NCBI GenBank assembly: GCA_026120185.1
Contig: JANUWF010002057.1
Span: forward strand, 744,001-808,000
DNA: 64,000 nt
Reading direction: 5' to 3'
Source: Voacanga thouarsii
Lineage: Eukaryota > Streptophyta > Magnoliopsida > Gentianales > Apocynaceae
A program made the position numbers and the translations under genes. The notes beneath the pieces were generated by a model. The model saw only the letters and a list, made by a program, of their open reading frames with translations. It was not told where the DNA came from and did not search any database. Shown here piece by piece: positions 34,197-44,797 of this stretch (its first letter is position 1; the number at the start of each line of letters is the position of its first letter).

Positions 34197-35966
34197 TGTT
34201 AGGATTGTACTATAAAAGCAATCATTTGTCCAATGTATTTTACATATTAAATTAATAAAAGACATTATTTATCTTTTAGTTTCTTTATTTCATATGTTTA
34301 TATGTATAAAATTATTAGATAAAGTCTCAAGTACAATACTGTGTTAAGAAAATTATAATAGAGGTCGTGATGTAAGGTTCCAACTATATCGGAGTGTGTT
34401 TGTACTTAAATTATCTCTAGTCATAGTGTTAATAAGATAGAACATCATTAATGTGCTAAGGCCAGCATGTATTATACTTCTTGATTTGATCAAGCGGTAA
34501 TTCTCACATTCGTGAGTATTGTGATACTCAAAGTTAACATGTGGATTCTTGTTATTTAAACAAGTACATTGGATGACCTAACTATGAGATAATCACATAA
34601 ATAACTATTTAGTACCAGTGATAGAATCTCATTATAACAAATGTATAAGTATCCTTAGATTTGAGAACTCTAAGGTACTTTATTTGCTAAGTATTGTACT
34701 TGGATTTCAATCTCTGGAGTTTTTACAAGACCGCTTATAGGATGGACATTTAGTACAACGTGAAGTAAACGAAAGTAGTTGAGAGGAGTAATAAATGATT
34801 CATCACTCCTAATAGTAGGAGTGAATATCTCAAGACCACTTATAGGAATCATTACTCAAGAACTCCTTGGCTAAGGCGACTATATGTTGGAAATAGTTTT
34901 AATTAATACATATGTTGAGTAACAGATTTCAAGAATAAGTACTAAAATATTCAGGGCAGAATTAATTAATATTTTGGAGGGAGTTGGCACTAATTCTATA
35001 CTCTAAATCGAATGAGATATTGTATGATAAAAGGAGTTTATTGCATTGACGTTTTGCTATTGAAAGATTTATGTCATGTCACTTGATTTTCTAGACTTTT
35101 GGGCGGTTATAATGTATTGCTAGATATTACTCATGATCTGCTAAATATAGATTTATTAATTAAAAATTTTAATTTTAATTAGAATTAATAAATTAATTCT
35201 ATTATGATAAAATTAATTCATATTAGCTACCAATTGACTAGAAAACCTAATGGGTCATACACAATAGAGGAATTGGTGCTCAAGATATTTTATGATAATA
35301 TTATATAGCTATTTTGTGAGAAGAAATAACTATCATGGGCTAATTGTAATATGTTATAATTAGTTAGATTAGATTGCAATGATATAATAGTCTTGTGGTC
35401 GAAATTATAAGGTGGTTATAATTTTAGGGACTAGATTGTAATTTATAAAACTAAAGCCTATGATTATAAGAAAAAGGAAATTGGATTCTGTATTAATTTC
35501 CTAATAAGATTAGGGCACAAACACAGAGAACACGCATATGTATGTATGTATGTGTGTGTGTGTGTGCGCGCGCGCGCGTGTTTGGATCTCTGGGAAGAGT
35601 GATTTTTTCCAAAATTCATAGAAACTTTCTTGTTAACTTCTTCTTCACGAAATACTCCCAGTTTTCTCCAAAATTGCTAGCACAATTTGATTTGTGTTTT
35701 GAGCAGCAAACCTCGTGTGGATTTTTATTAGAGAAATTTTTATTCTTGAGATTTAGTGGTTAGGTGGAATATGGAGTCTTTGATCTGTGTCCACAATTAA
35801 AAGCCAACAGAGAAAAATTTTAAATTCTCTGCAGACGTCGTCTTGAAATAAACATCTTTATCCTTAACTATTTATTAACTTTAAACAATATTCGAGTGAT
35901 CCATGGTGTAGAGTTCCTATTTAATTTTTGCGGCGTAGAACTATCTTGCATGAAAGAATTCTAACA
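34197..35966 (+). mobile_element. Solo copia LTR (1770 bp) with target duplication
   Basis: Starts TGTTAG and ends CTAACA, perfect 6-bp inverted ends, flanked by gaatt (34192-34196) and gaatc (35967-35971), a 5-bp duplication with one later change. No PBS or polypurine tract adjoins it, so the internal part was removed by LTR-LTR recombination. It resembles the solo LTR at 48621-50362 along its length (for example 'acactgtgttaagaaaat', 'gtaaacgaaagtagttgagagg', 'agggagttggcactaatt'). Confidence 0.88.
35536..35580. repeat. Compound (ATGT)n(GT)n(GC)n microsatellite
   Basis: tatgtatgta units pass into (TG)8-9 and then (CG)6-7, all inside the solo LTR. It is a 45-bp alternating purine-pyrimidine run. 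Confidence 0.95.
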
Positions 35967-36179
35967 GAATCTTAATTAGATTCACTTCTAAAATCTTCTC
36001 CAGATTTGTTGAAACTTTTCTAGGCATTGGTTTCCAAATTATCCACAAATTAATCCTACATCAAACTATGCCAATATTGCAATTTCCTAAAGTAACTACA
36101 AAACCATCTTTAATCTGTCAAAGAACTCTGTTAAAAATACTTAATAATTAATAGTTTTGACAACCATAATCTTAACAAT

Positions 36180-36196
36180 CCCCCCCCCCTCTCTTG
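36180..36196 (-). other. Polypurine tract of the minus-strand copia element
   Basis: Reads ccaagagagggggggggg on the minus strand just before the LTR start. In retroelements this tract primes second-strand DNA synthesis. Confidence 0.65.
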
Positions 36197-36406
36197 GTTT
36201 TTATTTGATGCAAAAACTATAGACTACACAATCTTCCAATCTTTAATGTGATATGAGCTTCAACATAGATTGCAACACAACTTCAATACATAATCAAAAG
36301 ACCAGGAACTAGCAGCAATGTATAGCAGATATATAACATTAGAAATAGTATCCCTAATTATTATTACAATAGACTTCAAATAAAATTGTTCTATTCAACA
36401 AATATA

Positions 36407-36545
36407 AAAGATTGTGCATTGTTTAGAAGAATCCATATCCATTGTTCAGAAATTAATTCTACAAATCATTCAATATAAAAATCATGCATTGTTCAAAAGC
36501 ATTCATATCCATTGTTCAGAAATTAATTCAACAAATCCAATCAAA
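36407..36545. repeat. Two tandem ~70-bp units
   Basis: tgcattgtt recurs at 36415 and 36485, and catatccattgttcagaaat at 36434 and 36504, an exact 70-bp period. Confidence 0.85.
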
Positions 36546-36763
36546 CCATCATCAACAACTATAGTCTACCCTATTTTGGAACAAATAGATGCGAAAAACC
36601 ATTAGATAGAAGACTCCCACTGAGTACAAGTCATAACTTTGTATAGAGTCATTTGGTCTACCTAGACTTGTTGATGCTCCATTAGAACAGTATCAAGCTT
36701 AGTAGCAAGCTGAACAATTGAGGAGGCCAACAGGGTAAGCTTATCAGTGCAGGCATGCAACTG

Positions 36764-37036
36764 TTATATAATAACTTCAGAGGTAGAGGGAGGAGAAACT
36801 GGTGGCACTGGTTTTGGAATAGATGGAGCGATAGTAGATTTTGTAGGCATAGACTGGGTAGAGAATTGACCATCAAGGCACGTAGATTTCCTTGTGGAGG
36901 TCTTTAATTGAGCAAAAAGACAAGGTAATATAGAGGCCTTTTTCAAAGGTGACCTAAGAGCTTTCAAATCTCGAAAAATTTTATAATGAGAAAATTGGAT
37001 AGGGCTAGGACAGGCACGCAGATACTCAGTCAACAA
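36764..37036 (-). pseudogene. Unrecognised minus-strand ORF fragment, copy 1
   Basis: A 90-residue frame with LKALRSPLKKASIL, QLKTSTRKS, TQSMPTKSTIA and a Pro/Ser-rich SIPKPVPPVSPPS end. After its stop the frame goes on with a leucine-rich, helix-like stretch ending EHQQV. It lies just upstream (in minus-strand sense) of a SIRE-like polypurine tract, where SIRE elements carry an extra post-pol ORF. It may be such an ORF, but I do not recognise the family. Confidence 0.35.
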
Positions 37037-37253
37037 ACATCAACAACCATGGTCTTCCCCATTTTTGGAGCAAATACATCCAAAAAAAGCATTAGGTAGA
37101 AGACTCCCCCTAAGTACAAGTCATAATTTTGTATAGAAGCATTTGGTGTACCTGGACTTGCTAAAGCTCCAATAGAATAGTATCAAGCTTACTAGCAAGT
37201 TGATCAACTGAGGAGGCTAATAGGATAAGCTTATTAGTGCAGGCATGCAACTA

Positions 37254-37454
37254 TTACATCATCACTTCAGAAATAGAGAAAAGAGAAACTAATGGCATTG
37301 GTTTTGGAATAGATAGAGCAATAGTAGACTTTGTAGGCATAGACTGGGTAAATGATTGACCTTCAAGATGTATAGATTTCCTTGTGGGGGTCTTTAGCTG
37401 AGAAAAAGGGCCAAGTATAGAGGCATTTTTCAGAGGTGACCTAAGGGCTTTCAA
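37254..37454 (-). pseudogene. Unrecognised minus-strand ORF fragment, copy 2
   Basis: The second tandem copy of the previous entry: KALRSPLKNASIL, QLKTPTRKS, TQSMPTKSTIALSIPKP. Conserved residues despite many base changes suggest that both copies were once translated in this frame, perhaps as a repeat within one protein. Function unknown. Confidence 0.35.
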
Positions 37455-37526
37455 ATCTCAGAAACTTTTGTCATGAGAAAATTAGATATGGCTAGGATAG
37501 GCAGGTAGATACTCAGTCAACAAGTA

Positions 37527-37943
37527 AGGATAGGGAAGTAGTAATGTGCTAGCAAAAAAGATTTCAATATGTTAGATTAACCTTTAATCCTTCCCCTATC
37601 CTGTACAACAGTGTAGCCCTATTCTTCAGGGCAATTGACATATTGTTAGTTAGCATTCAATTATAACATGAAATTTTATACAGAGAAAAATAAAAACCAG
37701 TAAGTTAAAATGGCTTTTAACTGGCCAACCAACAACGTTCCCTTCTATCAAAGTTTTGCACATGTCTTGCACATCTACTTCTTCACCTAATCCTTCAATG
37801 TCTTCATGATAATCTAAAAAATATCTAAACTAGATTCTGGACTGAAGTTAATAAGTGCTCTTTATATAAATATAGATTTGTAGAATGGCCTTTTACTACT
37901 TGTGATTTTATTTTCAGGTTTGAGCAGAACTCTCTGATTAGGA
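37527..37943. other. Unassigned, probably internal sequence of the minus-strand copia element
   Basis: No clear ORF. It lies between the coding duplication and the left end of element B. If the minus-strand copia element is real, its body should continue here and resume beyond B, outside the window. Confidence 0.3.
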
Positions 37944-38921
37944 TGTATTGGTATTGCATTAAACATATTGGGTGATTTTTAGATAAATTATGTCAAGTTT
38001 AATGCAATATGATCTTTATTTAGATAATTTATTCTCTTTTGTGTTTATTTAGTTCTTCTAGGGACTTGAATGAAAAATTAAAGAATTAGAGGATTGAAGA
38101 GTAATTATAAAGCGCTCAGGCTATTTGGAGAGCCGAAGTTGGGGCCTGATTCAACTCTTCAACATATTCCAACTCGGGTTTGAGTGCGTAAAAGGCAAAA
38201 TTTCATTGCGGAAGGTATAAAAGAGAAAGATGAGGAGTTTCTGGGGGATGAACCGGCGAAAGCTACAAGAGAAGATTGTTGTTTTCCCTAAAGTAGGATT
38301 AGGCTTTACTTTTTTTGGGGATTTGCTGTAATTAAGATAAGTTTTCATTGTTAGAGCATATTGGAGGAAATCCGTGGACAAAAGTTGGAGACTGTATTGA
38401 AACACAATGATGTTTTCTTTTATTTTCTCTTTTAATTTGTTCTTGAAATTCTCATTTATTATGTACTCAATTTTCATTCTAAGGTCATGATATAATTGGT
38501 ATTAATTGTTATATTATCTTTCAATTCCATTATTTGAAGGGTGTTATTAAGTCTTTGTCTGATTATTGTACTTAAAGTATTTGAGTGCATGATCACCATT
38601 CAGATTGATTCATTATTAATTAAAAAATTTTGAAAAATAACTTAGTTAATTAGGACAGGTAATTAGACCATAAATTACTTGTGAAATAGAAATATATTTT
38701 CATAGTTTGTATGATCCGTATAATGTCATGTCCTTGAATACGTTCCCTTGAATTGAATTCAATATAGAAATATAGTTTGGTTATTTGAATGCATAGAATT
38801 AATATACCTTGAAAAAAGATATTGATTAACTTTGGACATTAATTGACTGATAAGGTACACTAAAAAATAATGAGTCGAGTGGATGATATAACAGTTGACT
38901 CAGTGAATTTATATGCTTTAG
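37944..38921 (+). repeat. Left part of element B's 5' LTR
   Basis: tgtattggtattgcattaaa at 37944 pairs with tgtattagtattgcattaaa at 63483, and similarity continues through 'ggttcttctagggacttgaatgaaaaatt' and 'aagtaggattaggctttactt' as far as the window end permits. Interrupted at 38921 by element A. Confidence 0.92.
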
Positions 38922-40354
38922 TGATAGGGGCTAAATTCATCATTATTTTTCTTGTTATTTGAGGTTAATTGGAGATACTTTTGATATAATAACTAGGCAT
39001 ATTCCTTCCTATATGATGTTTTACTTGTGAAAAGTATTTTTGACAAATTTGTGTAGAATTGAGTGGATTTCGAACAAAAAATAAAAATTTTCAACTTGCA
39101 CCTGTCGCCAGGTCTGGCAACTGCACCAAGCTCCAGGTCTAATCTGGAAAACAGAGAAAACATGGCATAAGTTCAGGAGCAAAACAGAATACATCTGGCG
39201 CCAGGTAGGTCGAAGGGACTCGGAGCTAAGTCCGATCTGGAACACGCGATTTTGTGCACGAATTTAGTATCTTCCAAAGAATTTTAATATTTTTCGAATT
39301 CTACTCGGCCAAGACTTCTCAAACAACAAATGTTAGCAGCAAAGAAGCTTATTTAAACAAAAAAAATACAAGAGAAAGTAGCAAATCCAAGGCTAAAACT
39401 TTTAATCACTCAAAGAATGAGAGATTCATCATTCAATGAGGATTATTCAAGATTGTTTCCAAAGAGAGAAGGATGGCTTGTTTATGAGTTCTTTCTTTTA
39501 CCTTTGTTATCTTTTTTCTAGAATAATGATGTATTCAATATTTTTATTGTAATTTAACAATATTTTGGGATTCATAGTTTTTGTATTAATTTAACTATTT
39601 GATCAATCTTTTATCATTCTTGGTATTTGATTACTTGTTATAATTGGTTATTGATGCATTTTCTTCTAATTGACTTGAGAAACGATATTAGAAGTTCATT
39701 GCATTGATTTCATATTTTTCAAATCTTAATAGACTTGGAAAATGAAGTTAAGATAAAGAACCAAAGTAATCAAAGATTAGTTAATTTCACCTAGAGTATA
39801 GGGTTATTGACTAATTTCATATTTATTGTCACTTTGAGCATAGGGATAATTTATGAGGAATTGAGTTTAATGCATCTTTTAATTATGTTGGTTTGATTGA
39901 AAAATCTGCTAATTTAATCAAGAGATAGTGATTTCATGAATTGGGAAAGAAGTGGAGTCTATGTAAGTGGATTCATGACTTGGGAAACGATTAAATTTTA
40001 CTTTATATTCTTTCATGATGCCAAGATGATGATTAATTGAGATACTTGCTAAATGATTCATGGTCATGTTTTCTAAGATAGTTGTCTAAATTGCATATTC
40101 CTACGTCCTTGAGTTGTACATATTTTTTATTTTTTTATTATTTTATCACTTTATTGGGTCAGTTAAATAATAAATAAAAAGTGATTAGTGTATACTTGTT
40201 CCTTTGAGGATTGATACTCGTTAATTCCCTATACTATGCTTGCGATGAGTATACTTGCTCGTATGTGTAATTTGGAATTAATGTTTTAATTAAAACTTGA
40301 TTAAGCGACAGATTTAAATTTAATAATTTTTATACACTCAAAATTTACACATCA
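38922..40354 (+). repeat. 5' LTR of element A
   Basis: Begins tgataggggctaaattcatc and ends tttacacatca before the PBS; equal in length to the 3' LTR. In the first ~88 aligned bases I count about 8 differences from the 3' LTR, so the insertion is old. It holds a repeated (c)tggc(g)ccaggt-type motif near 39110-39220. Confidence 0.93.
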
Positions 40355-40360
40355 AGTTTT

Positions 40361-40378
40361 TGGGGCCGTTGCCGAGGA
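40361..40378 (+). other. Primer binding site of element A
   Basis: tggggccgttgccgagga, a slightly changed form of the tggcgccgttgccgggga site known from Athila-type elements, 6 bp after the LTR. Confidence 0.85.
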
Positions 40379-40628
40379 ACAATATCATGAAAGTTTGGAT
40401 TTTGTTGATTTAACCATGTTTATATGTCTATATGTAAATATATGAATATGTATACATGTTCTTTGTATGAATAGGTACCATATTTTGTAGTTTGTATAAT
40501 TGTAATTTCCTAATTTCCCTACATGTTATAATTTTCCTAACTTAATTTGTGAATGTGTAGTAACTGTTTAACTTGTAAATTCTATAATCTCACTATCTAC
40601 TATTTTCTGTAAATCTTGCCCTTAGTAT

Positions 40629-41998
40629 ATGACCCAACGATCTAAAGCAAATATAGTAGATCTTGATCCTGAGATCGAGAGAACTCTCACAAAGGTCTGA
40701 AAGATTGTGAGCAAAAGGAAAAGAAAAGACATGGAGGTTAACCAACCATATAATGGCAAAAATGGTGGTAATAATAGGAGGATTATGGATGATTTTGTGA
40801 AACCTGCAATCTCGGGTACAGACTCGAGTATTACGAGACCTAGGATAGAGGCTAATAACTTTAAAAAAAAAGTTCAACATTATCCAAATGATTCAAAATA
40901 CGGTATAATTTGATGGACTACCTGAGGAAGATCCTAATGCCTACCTTATAAGCTTTTAGAAATCTGTGATACGTTTAAAATGAATGGTGTTTCTGAGGAT
41001 GCTATCAAATTAAGGCTTTTTCCCTTTTCTTTGAGAGATAAAGCTAAATCCTGGTTAAAGTATTTGCCAGGTAGGTCTATTACCACTTGGAATGTTTTGG
41101 CTGAAAAATTTTTAGCAAAATATTTTCCCCTAACTTGAACATCTAAGATTAGGACAGATATTTTTGCCTTCCAATAGTTTGAATCTAAAAATCTTTACAA
41201 GTGTTAGGAAAGGTTCAAGGAGATGCTTAAAAAGTGTCCTTATTATGGGTTCGAGTTAGGTATGCAAATGTAAATCTTTCATAGTAACTTAAGTTTTGTT
41301 ACAAAGTAATTGGTTGATGCATCTACAGGAGGTTCCATTAATTCTAATACCCCCAGAGGAGGTGTTTAATTTGGTTGAAAATCTTGCAACTAATAACTAT
41401 GATTGGGGTAGTTCATGGTCAAAAACTCGTGTTCATGGAGTGCACAAGGTAGATGCATTGGCAGCTTTGGAGGCCAAAGTGAAGGCACTGACACAAAAGT
41501 TTGAGCAAATTGTGATATCTCCTTCCCAATGATAGGTAATGAATGTTAATTGTAATTTTTGTAAGGAAAGCATCCAAATCATGAGTGCCAAAGTATAGGG
41601 TCATCACAAGAGTCATTAGAATAAGTTGCGTTTGTGGACAATGGACGACAAGGTAATAGTCCTTATAGCACCACTTATAACCCTAGTTGGAGGAATCATC
41701 TTAACTTTTCATGGAACAACCAAAACCAACCTAGGCAGACTTCTTCTAATTTTGGGAATCAAATGACTCAACTCCCATTACCTTATAATGCACCATCGCC
41801 TAAGCCATCACTGAAAAAGCTGGTTAACCAATTGGTAAGACGCGGTTTTAAGGAGTAGATACAACCAGGAGAAATTTGGAGGCGTCCATACGCAACCTCG
41901 AGAATCAAATTGGACAACTAACCAAACTCCTTGAAAATTGTCAAGCGGGATCCCTTCTGAGAAATACGGAGACCAATCCACGTGATGTTATTCGTGGA
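40629..41998 (+). pseudogene. gag remnant of element A
   Basis: Start MTQRSKANIVDLDPEIERTL, with TGA at codon 24. The Athila gag core follows in broken form: EANNFK near 40850, FDGLPEEDPNAYL near 40910, LFPFSLRDKAKSWL-like sequence near 41025, and a helix with ALAALEAKVKALTQKFEQI near 41455. The C-terminal block IGQLTKLLENCQ.GS..(R)NTETNPRD near 41930-41990 normally leads into pol. Stops and frameshifts are numerous. Confidence 0.8.
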
Positions 41999-43204
41999 AA
42001 AAAATAATCTTCCCTGATTTGGTTTCTTTTGATTTTTAGACATCTATTTAATTTTTATGTGCTTTCCTTTATTTTTATGTTTTTTTAATTATTAGAATAA
42101 AATTTTCTTCATGATTTCGTGGTTTTAATTGTTGTTGTTTTCATTAATTAATTTAAAAAATTTGATCGAACAAAGTTGACCTGGCATCAGGCCCGAACTA
42201 TGGCCCTGGCACCGGGCCACCACTGCTACAGAAAATGCGCCAAGAGAGCATTGCTATAGAAAACGCCCCGAGAGAGCATGGGCCCAGCGCCAGGCCTAGT
42301 ACTTGGACCTGGTGCTAGGTCCAGTCAGCCATAACTTTTGAGCTATTTTTTTTCAAACAACCTTTATCTTCCTCGTTTTTTCTCTCAACCCATCGCCGGG
42401 TCCAACTTCAAAACATCGTCCGGTCACTTTCTATTCCTCCAAAACACCTTCTAAATGCAAAATCATCACTTTGTTCTTGAAGTTTTGGATTAAAACAAAG
42501 AAAAATTCAATCTTTTCCAACAAAATTCATTTTTCAATCCTTCCACTTGGTGCACAATTTCTTTAATCTTTTTGCATAAGATTATCACCCATACATTAGA
42601 GATCATTGCGATATGATTTTTTTGCATTTTCTACGGTTCAATTTTTCATATTGATTAATGAGTATTTTCCTATGAATTTTGATTTGAAATTCTTGTTTAT
42701 TTTTCTTGGTTGAATGGATTGAATAAAAATTTTATTTTCTTTTAGGCTTAGTTAGCATGAGTATATGATTAACAATGATATTTGATTAATGAAATTCATG
42801 TTTTACATCTTTTTGGAAGCTAGTAAGCATCCCTCTCATGTGTGTAATTTTGAGCTTACCAAGATATTTACTTCATAGATTGAATGATAATTGTTCATGT
42901 TTAACTTAGCATTGTGGTTATAAGCATTACATTATGACATGAATGGCATTACTAATTTGATCATAGATATTAATATTGTGTTTGGGAATGGACAACGGCT
43001 ATCTTTTTTTGTAGGTATTATTAGAGGAGGTTGTGTTATGTTGTATTTATTATCTTGTGGTGTTTTGTGGTAGTGGTTGTATTGAGTGGTATTGTGATTG
43101 TGAGACGGTTGAAGGCTGTGTGTGATTGTGTTGTAAGGAGTAATCTTGAGAGTGTCCTATTTTCTTTCCTATATACTCCCTTTGTCTATTATCACCTCTT
43201 CATC
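41999..43204 (+). other. Non-coding post-gag region of element A; site of the missing pol
   Basis: The sequence passes directly from the gag C terminus into AT-rich DNA and then into a region with (c)tggc(a)ccaggcc repeats (42180-42320), which corresponds in position and style to the region after integrase in element B (59.4-59.7 kb). About 3-4 kb of protease, RT, RNase H and integrase found in B has no counterpart here. Confidence 0.7.
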
Positions 43205-43556
43205 ATGTCTAGGAGACCTAAGGGATTGGCACCTGAGGCTAAGAGAATTAGAGCTTCATCTTCGTCTATACCTTCTTTTGAGCTTCTACCTACCCACCCT
43301 ACTCAATTCTTTGACTGTACTTGTCAAATCTGGTATCGAGGTCACCAACATAATAAAATCATAGTAGAAAATATGTATGGGCCTTTCTTGGATAATTCCT
43401 TAGAGCTTTTTATTATATTTAGACGATTGGGGTGGGAGCCTATAATTAGACTTGGGGGTGCTTATTATCTTGTGAGAGTAAGAGAGTTTTATACCAATAT
43501 GCAGGATAAAAAGAAAACCAACCTCTAGGTTATTTCTACTATGGTTAAAGGGGTAC

Positions 43557-44643
43557 TGTCACAGGCCAACCTGTGACGGTTCGCTCGCGTGGGCAAGACT
43601 TTGCCCACGCCCAATCTAAGTGCTTGACGCACCACCAAAGAGCTCGTGTGCCTTCGGACGTGTTCAGGAAACCGAAGGGACCAAACGTTCTTAAGCGTAC
43701 TTGGCTACCTCATATGGTTAGGCCGAATATGCCTAGGAACGTCCGGGACTTTGTCAAGGATGTCCTAGACATGTTTAAGGACACCCGAGCCTCACTAGCC
43801 AAAGGCCCAAGACGGAGGGTGCAAGACAACACAAAGACCGGACCAGCCCGTCGTGCACGATGCCCGCGCGCCCCGTGCCAAACCGTGTCGTGCGTCCGTG
43901 AGCCTAGCGACCATGCCGCGCGCCCGCACCAGTCCGTGCCGAGACCGTGCCGCACACCCGCATGCCCAGCAGCAGACCGTGTCGCAAGCTCGCGCACCAG
44001 TGCACGACAGTGCTGCGCGCCCGCATGCCCAGAGCCAGCCCGCGTCATGCGCTCGCCCAGCACTAGCCGACGGCCAGAATTGTCGGCCCCTCCGTTTTCT
44101 TGTGTAAGTATGTAGATAAACTTTTGTTGTATTTTTGTAAATTTCCTAAGGCCTTGAAGGCCCTACATGTAAATTTTCATAATTAGATTCTTTGTACTTA
44201 GGTCTAGAAAAAATGGACAAACTTTTCCCACCTCCTAGGAAAAACGGTATCCACTCTTGGAACTTGAGAAAAGTTTACCACATCTATTATAGGGGGCGTA
44301 CATAAACGAGATCGGGTAGAAGCAAACTAAGTCGGTTGTGAACATTGGTGTTCCCCCTCACCAATACTTGTTGTATATACTTTGTACTCACTTTCCATTC
44401 AATGAAATGACTACTTTCATGCAATCGGGTGCCGGTTAAATTTCGTTTTTGTGCCGTTTTCTGTCATTTTCATATCGTTCATTACTGTTTTCAATCGTTT
44501 TCGCTGTGATTCAATCTGAAACCACTCAAGCTCACTTTTAAGTGCCCGAAAGAGTTCAAAAGTGGCCGGTGTGACGTTGGCTTGGGCTTAGCCAAGTCAC
44601 AGGCATCACGGTTAGTCGTTTGTGGGAAAGACGACCCGTGATA
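43557..44643 (+). repeat. 5' LTR of element C, with GC-rich internal block
   Basis: A GC-rich block (43850-44080) of cgcgcccgcatgccc-type units lies in an otherwise AT-rich neighbourhood. About 50 bp at 43880-43930 are absent from the 3' LTR, next to short gtgcca/gcacca direct repeats. The block creates long open frames on both strands that I do not regard as genes. Confidence 0.93.
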
Positions 44644-44797
44644 GTTGGTATCAGAGACAGTAGCTGTGCTACTACTTTGAGTGGGCTTTTGAGACTCGAG
44701 GAGTTCATTTTTTAGCAAACGGTGAACGATTCTGTGTACGAGCCAAGGAAGCGCTCTGTGGGCAAGTGAATCAGATTGTGATTGTGTTGGACAGATT

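Larger units (their letters stand above)
33480..36177 (-). mobile_element. Minus-strand copia (SIRE-like) 3' LTR, split by a solo LTR
   Basis: On the minus strand the LTR starts at 36177 with tgttaagattatggttgtca, right after a G-rich polypurine tract preceded by 'tttgcatcaaataaaaacca'. This gcatca..aaa..ggggga|t(t)gttaag junction is typical of SIRE-like copia 3' LTRs. LTR sequence continues to lower coordinates on both sides of the solo LTR at 34197-35966. The far end is not certain (about 33480-33520 by character). No second copy is in the window. The body of the element would lie at higher coordinates, where B has inserted. Confidence 0.45.
36545..37526 (-). repeat. 490-bp tandem duplication with minus-strand coding character
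   Basis: ttgtaggcatagactgggta occurs at 36841 and 37331, a period of 490 bp. Similarity runs through the whole unit, from catcaacaac(t/c)at near 36550 and 37040 to gatactcagtcaaca. The copies have diverged by many single substitutions and small indels, so the duplication is old. Confidence 0.9.

Noticed and set aside
43573..44115. Ala/Pro/Arg-rich open frames on both strands of element C's 5' LTR (and the same in the 3' LTR)
   Set aside because: They lie within LTR sequence, arise from GC-rich repeats that lack stop codons, and are not kept in the same form between the two LTRs.
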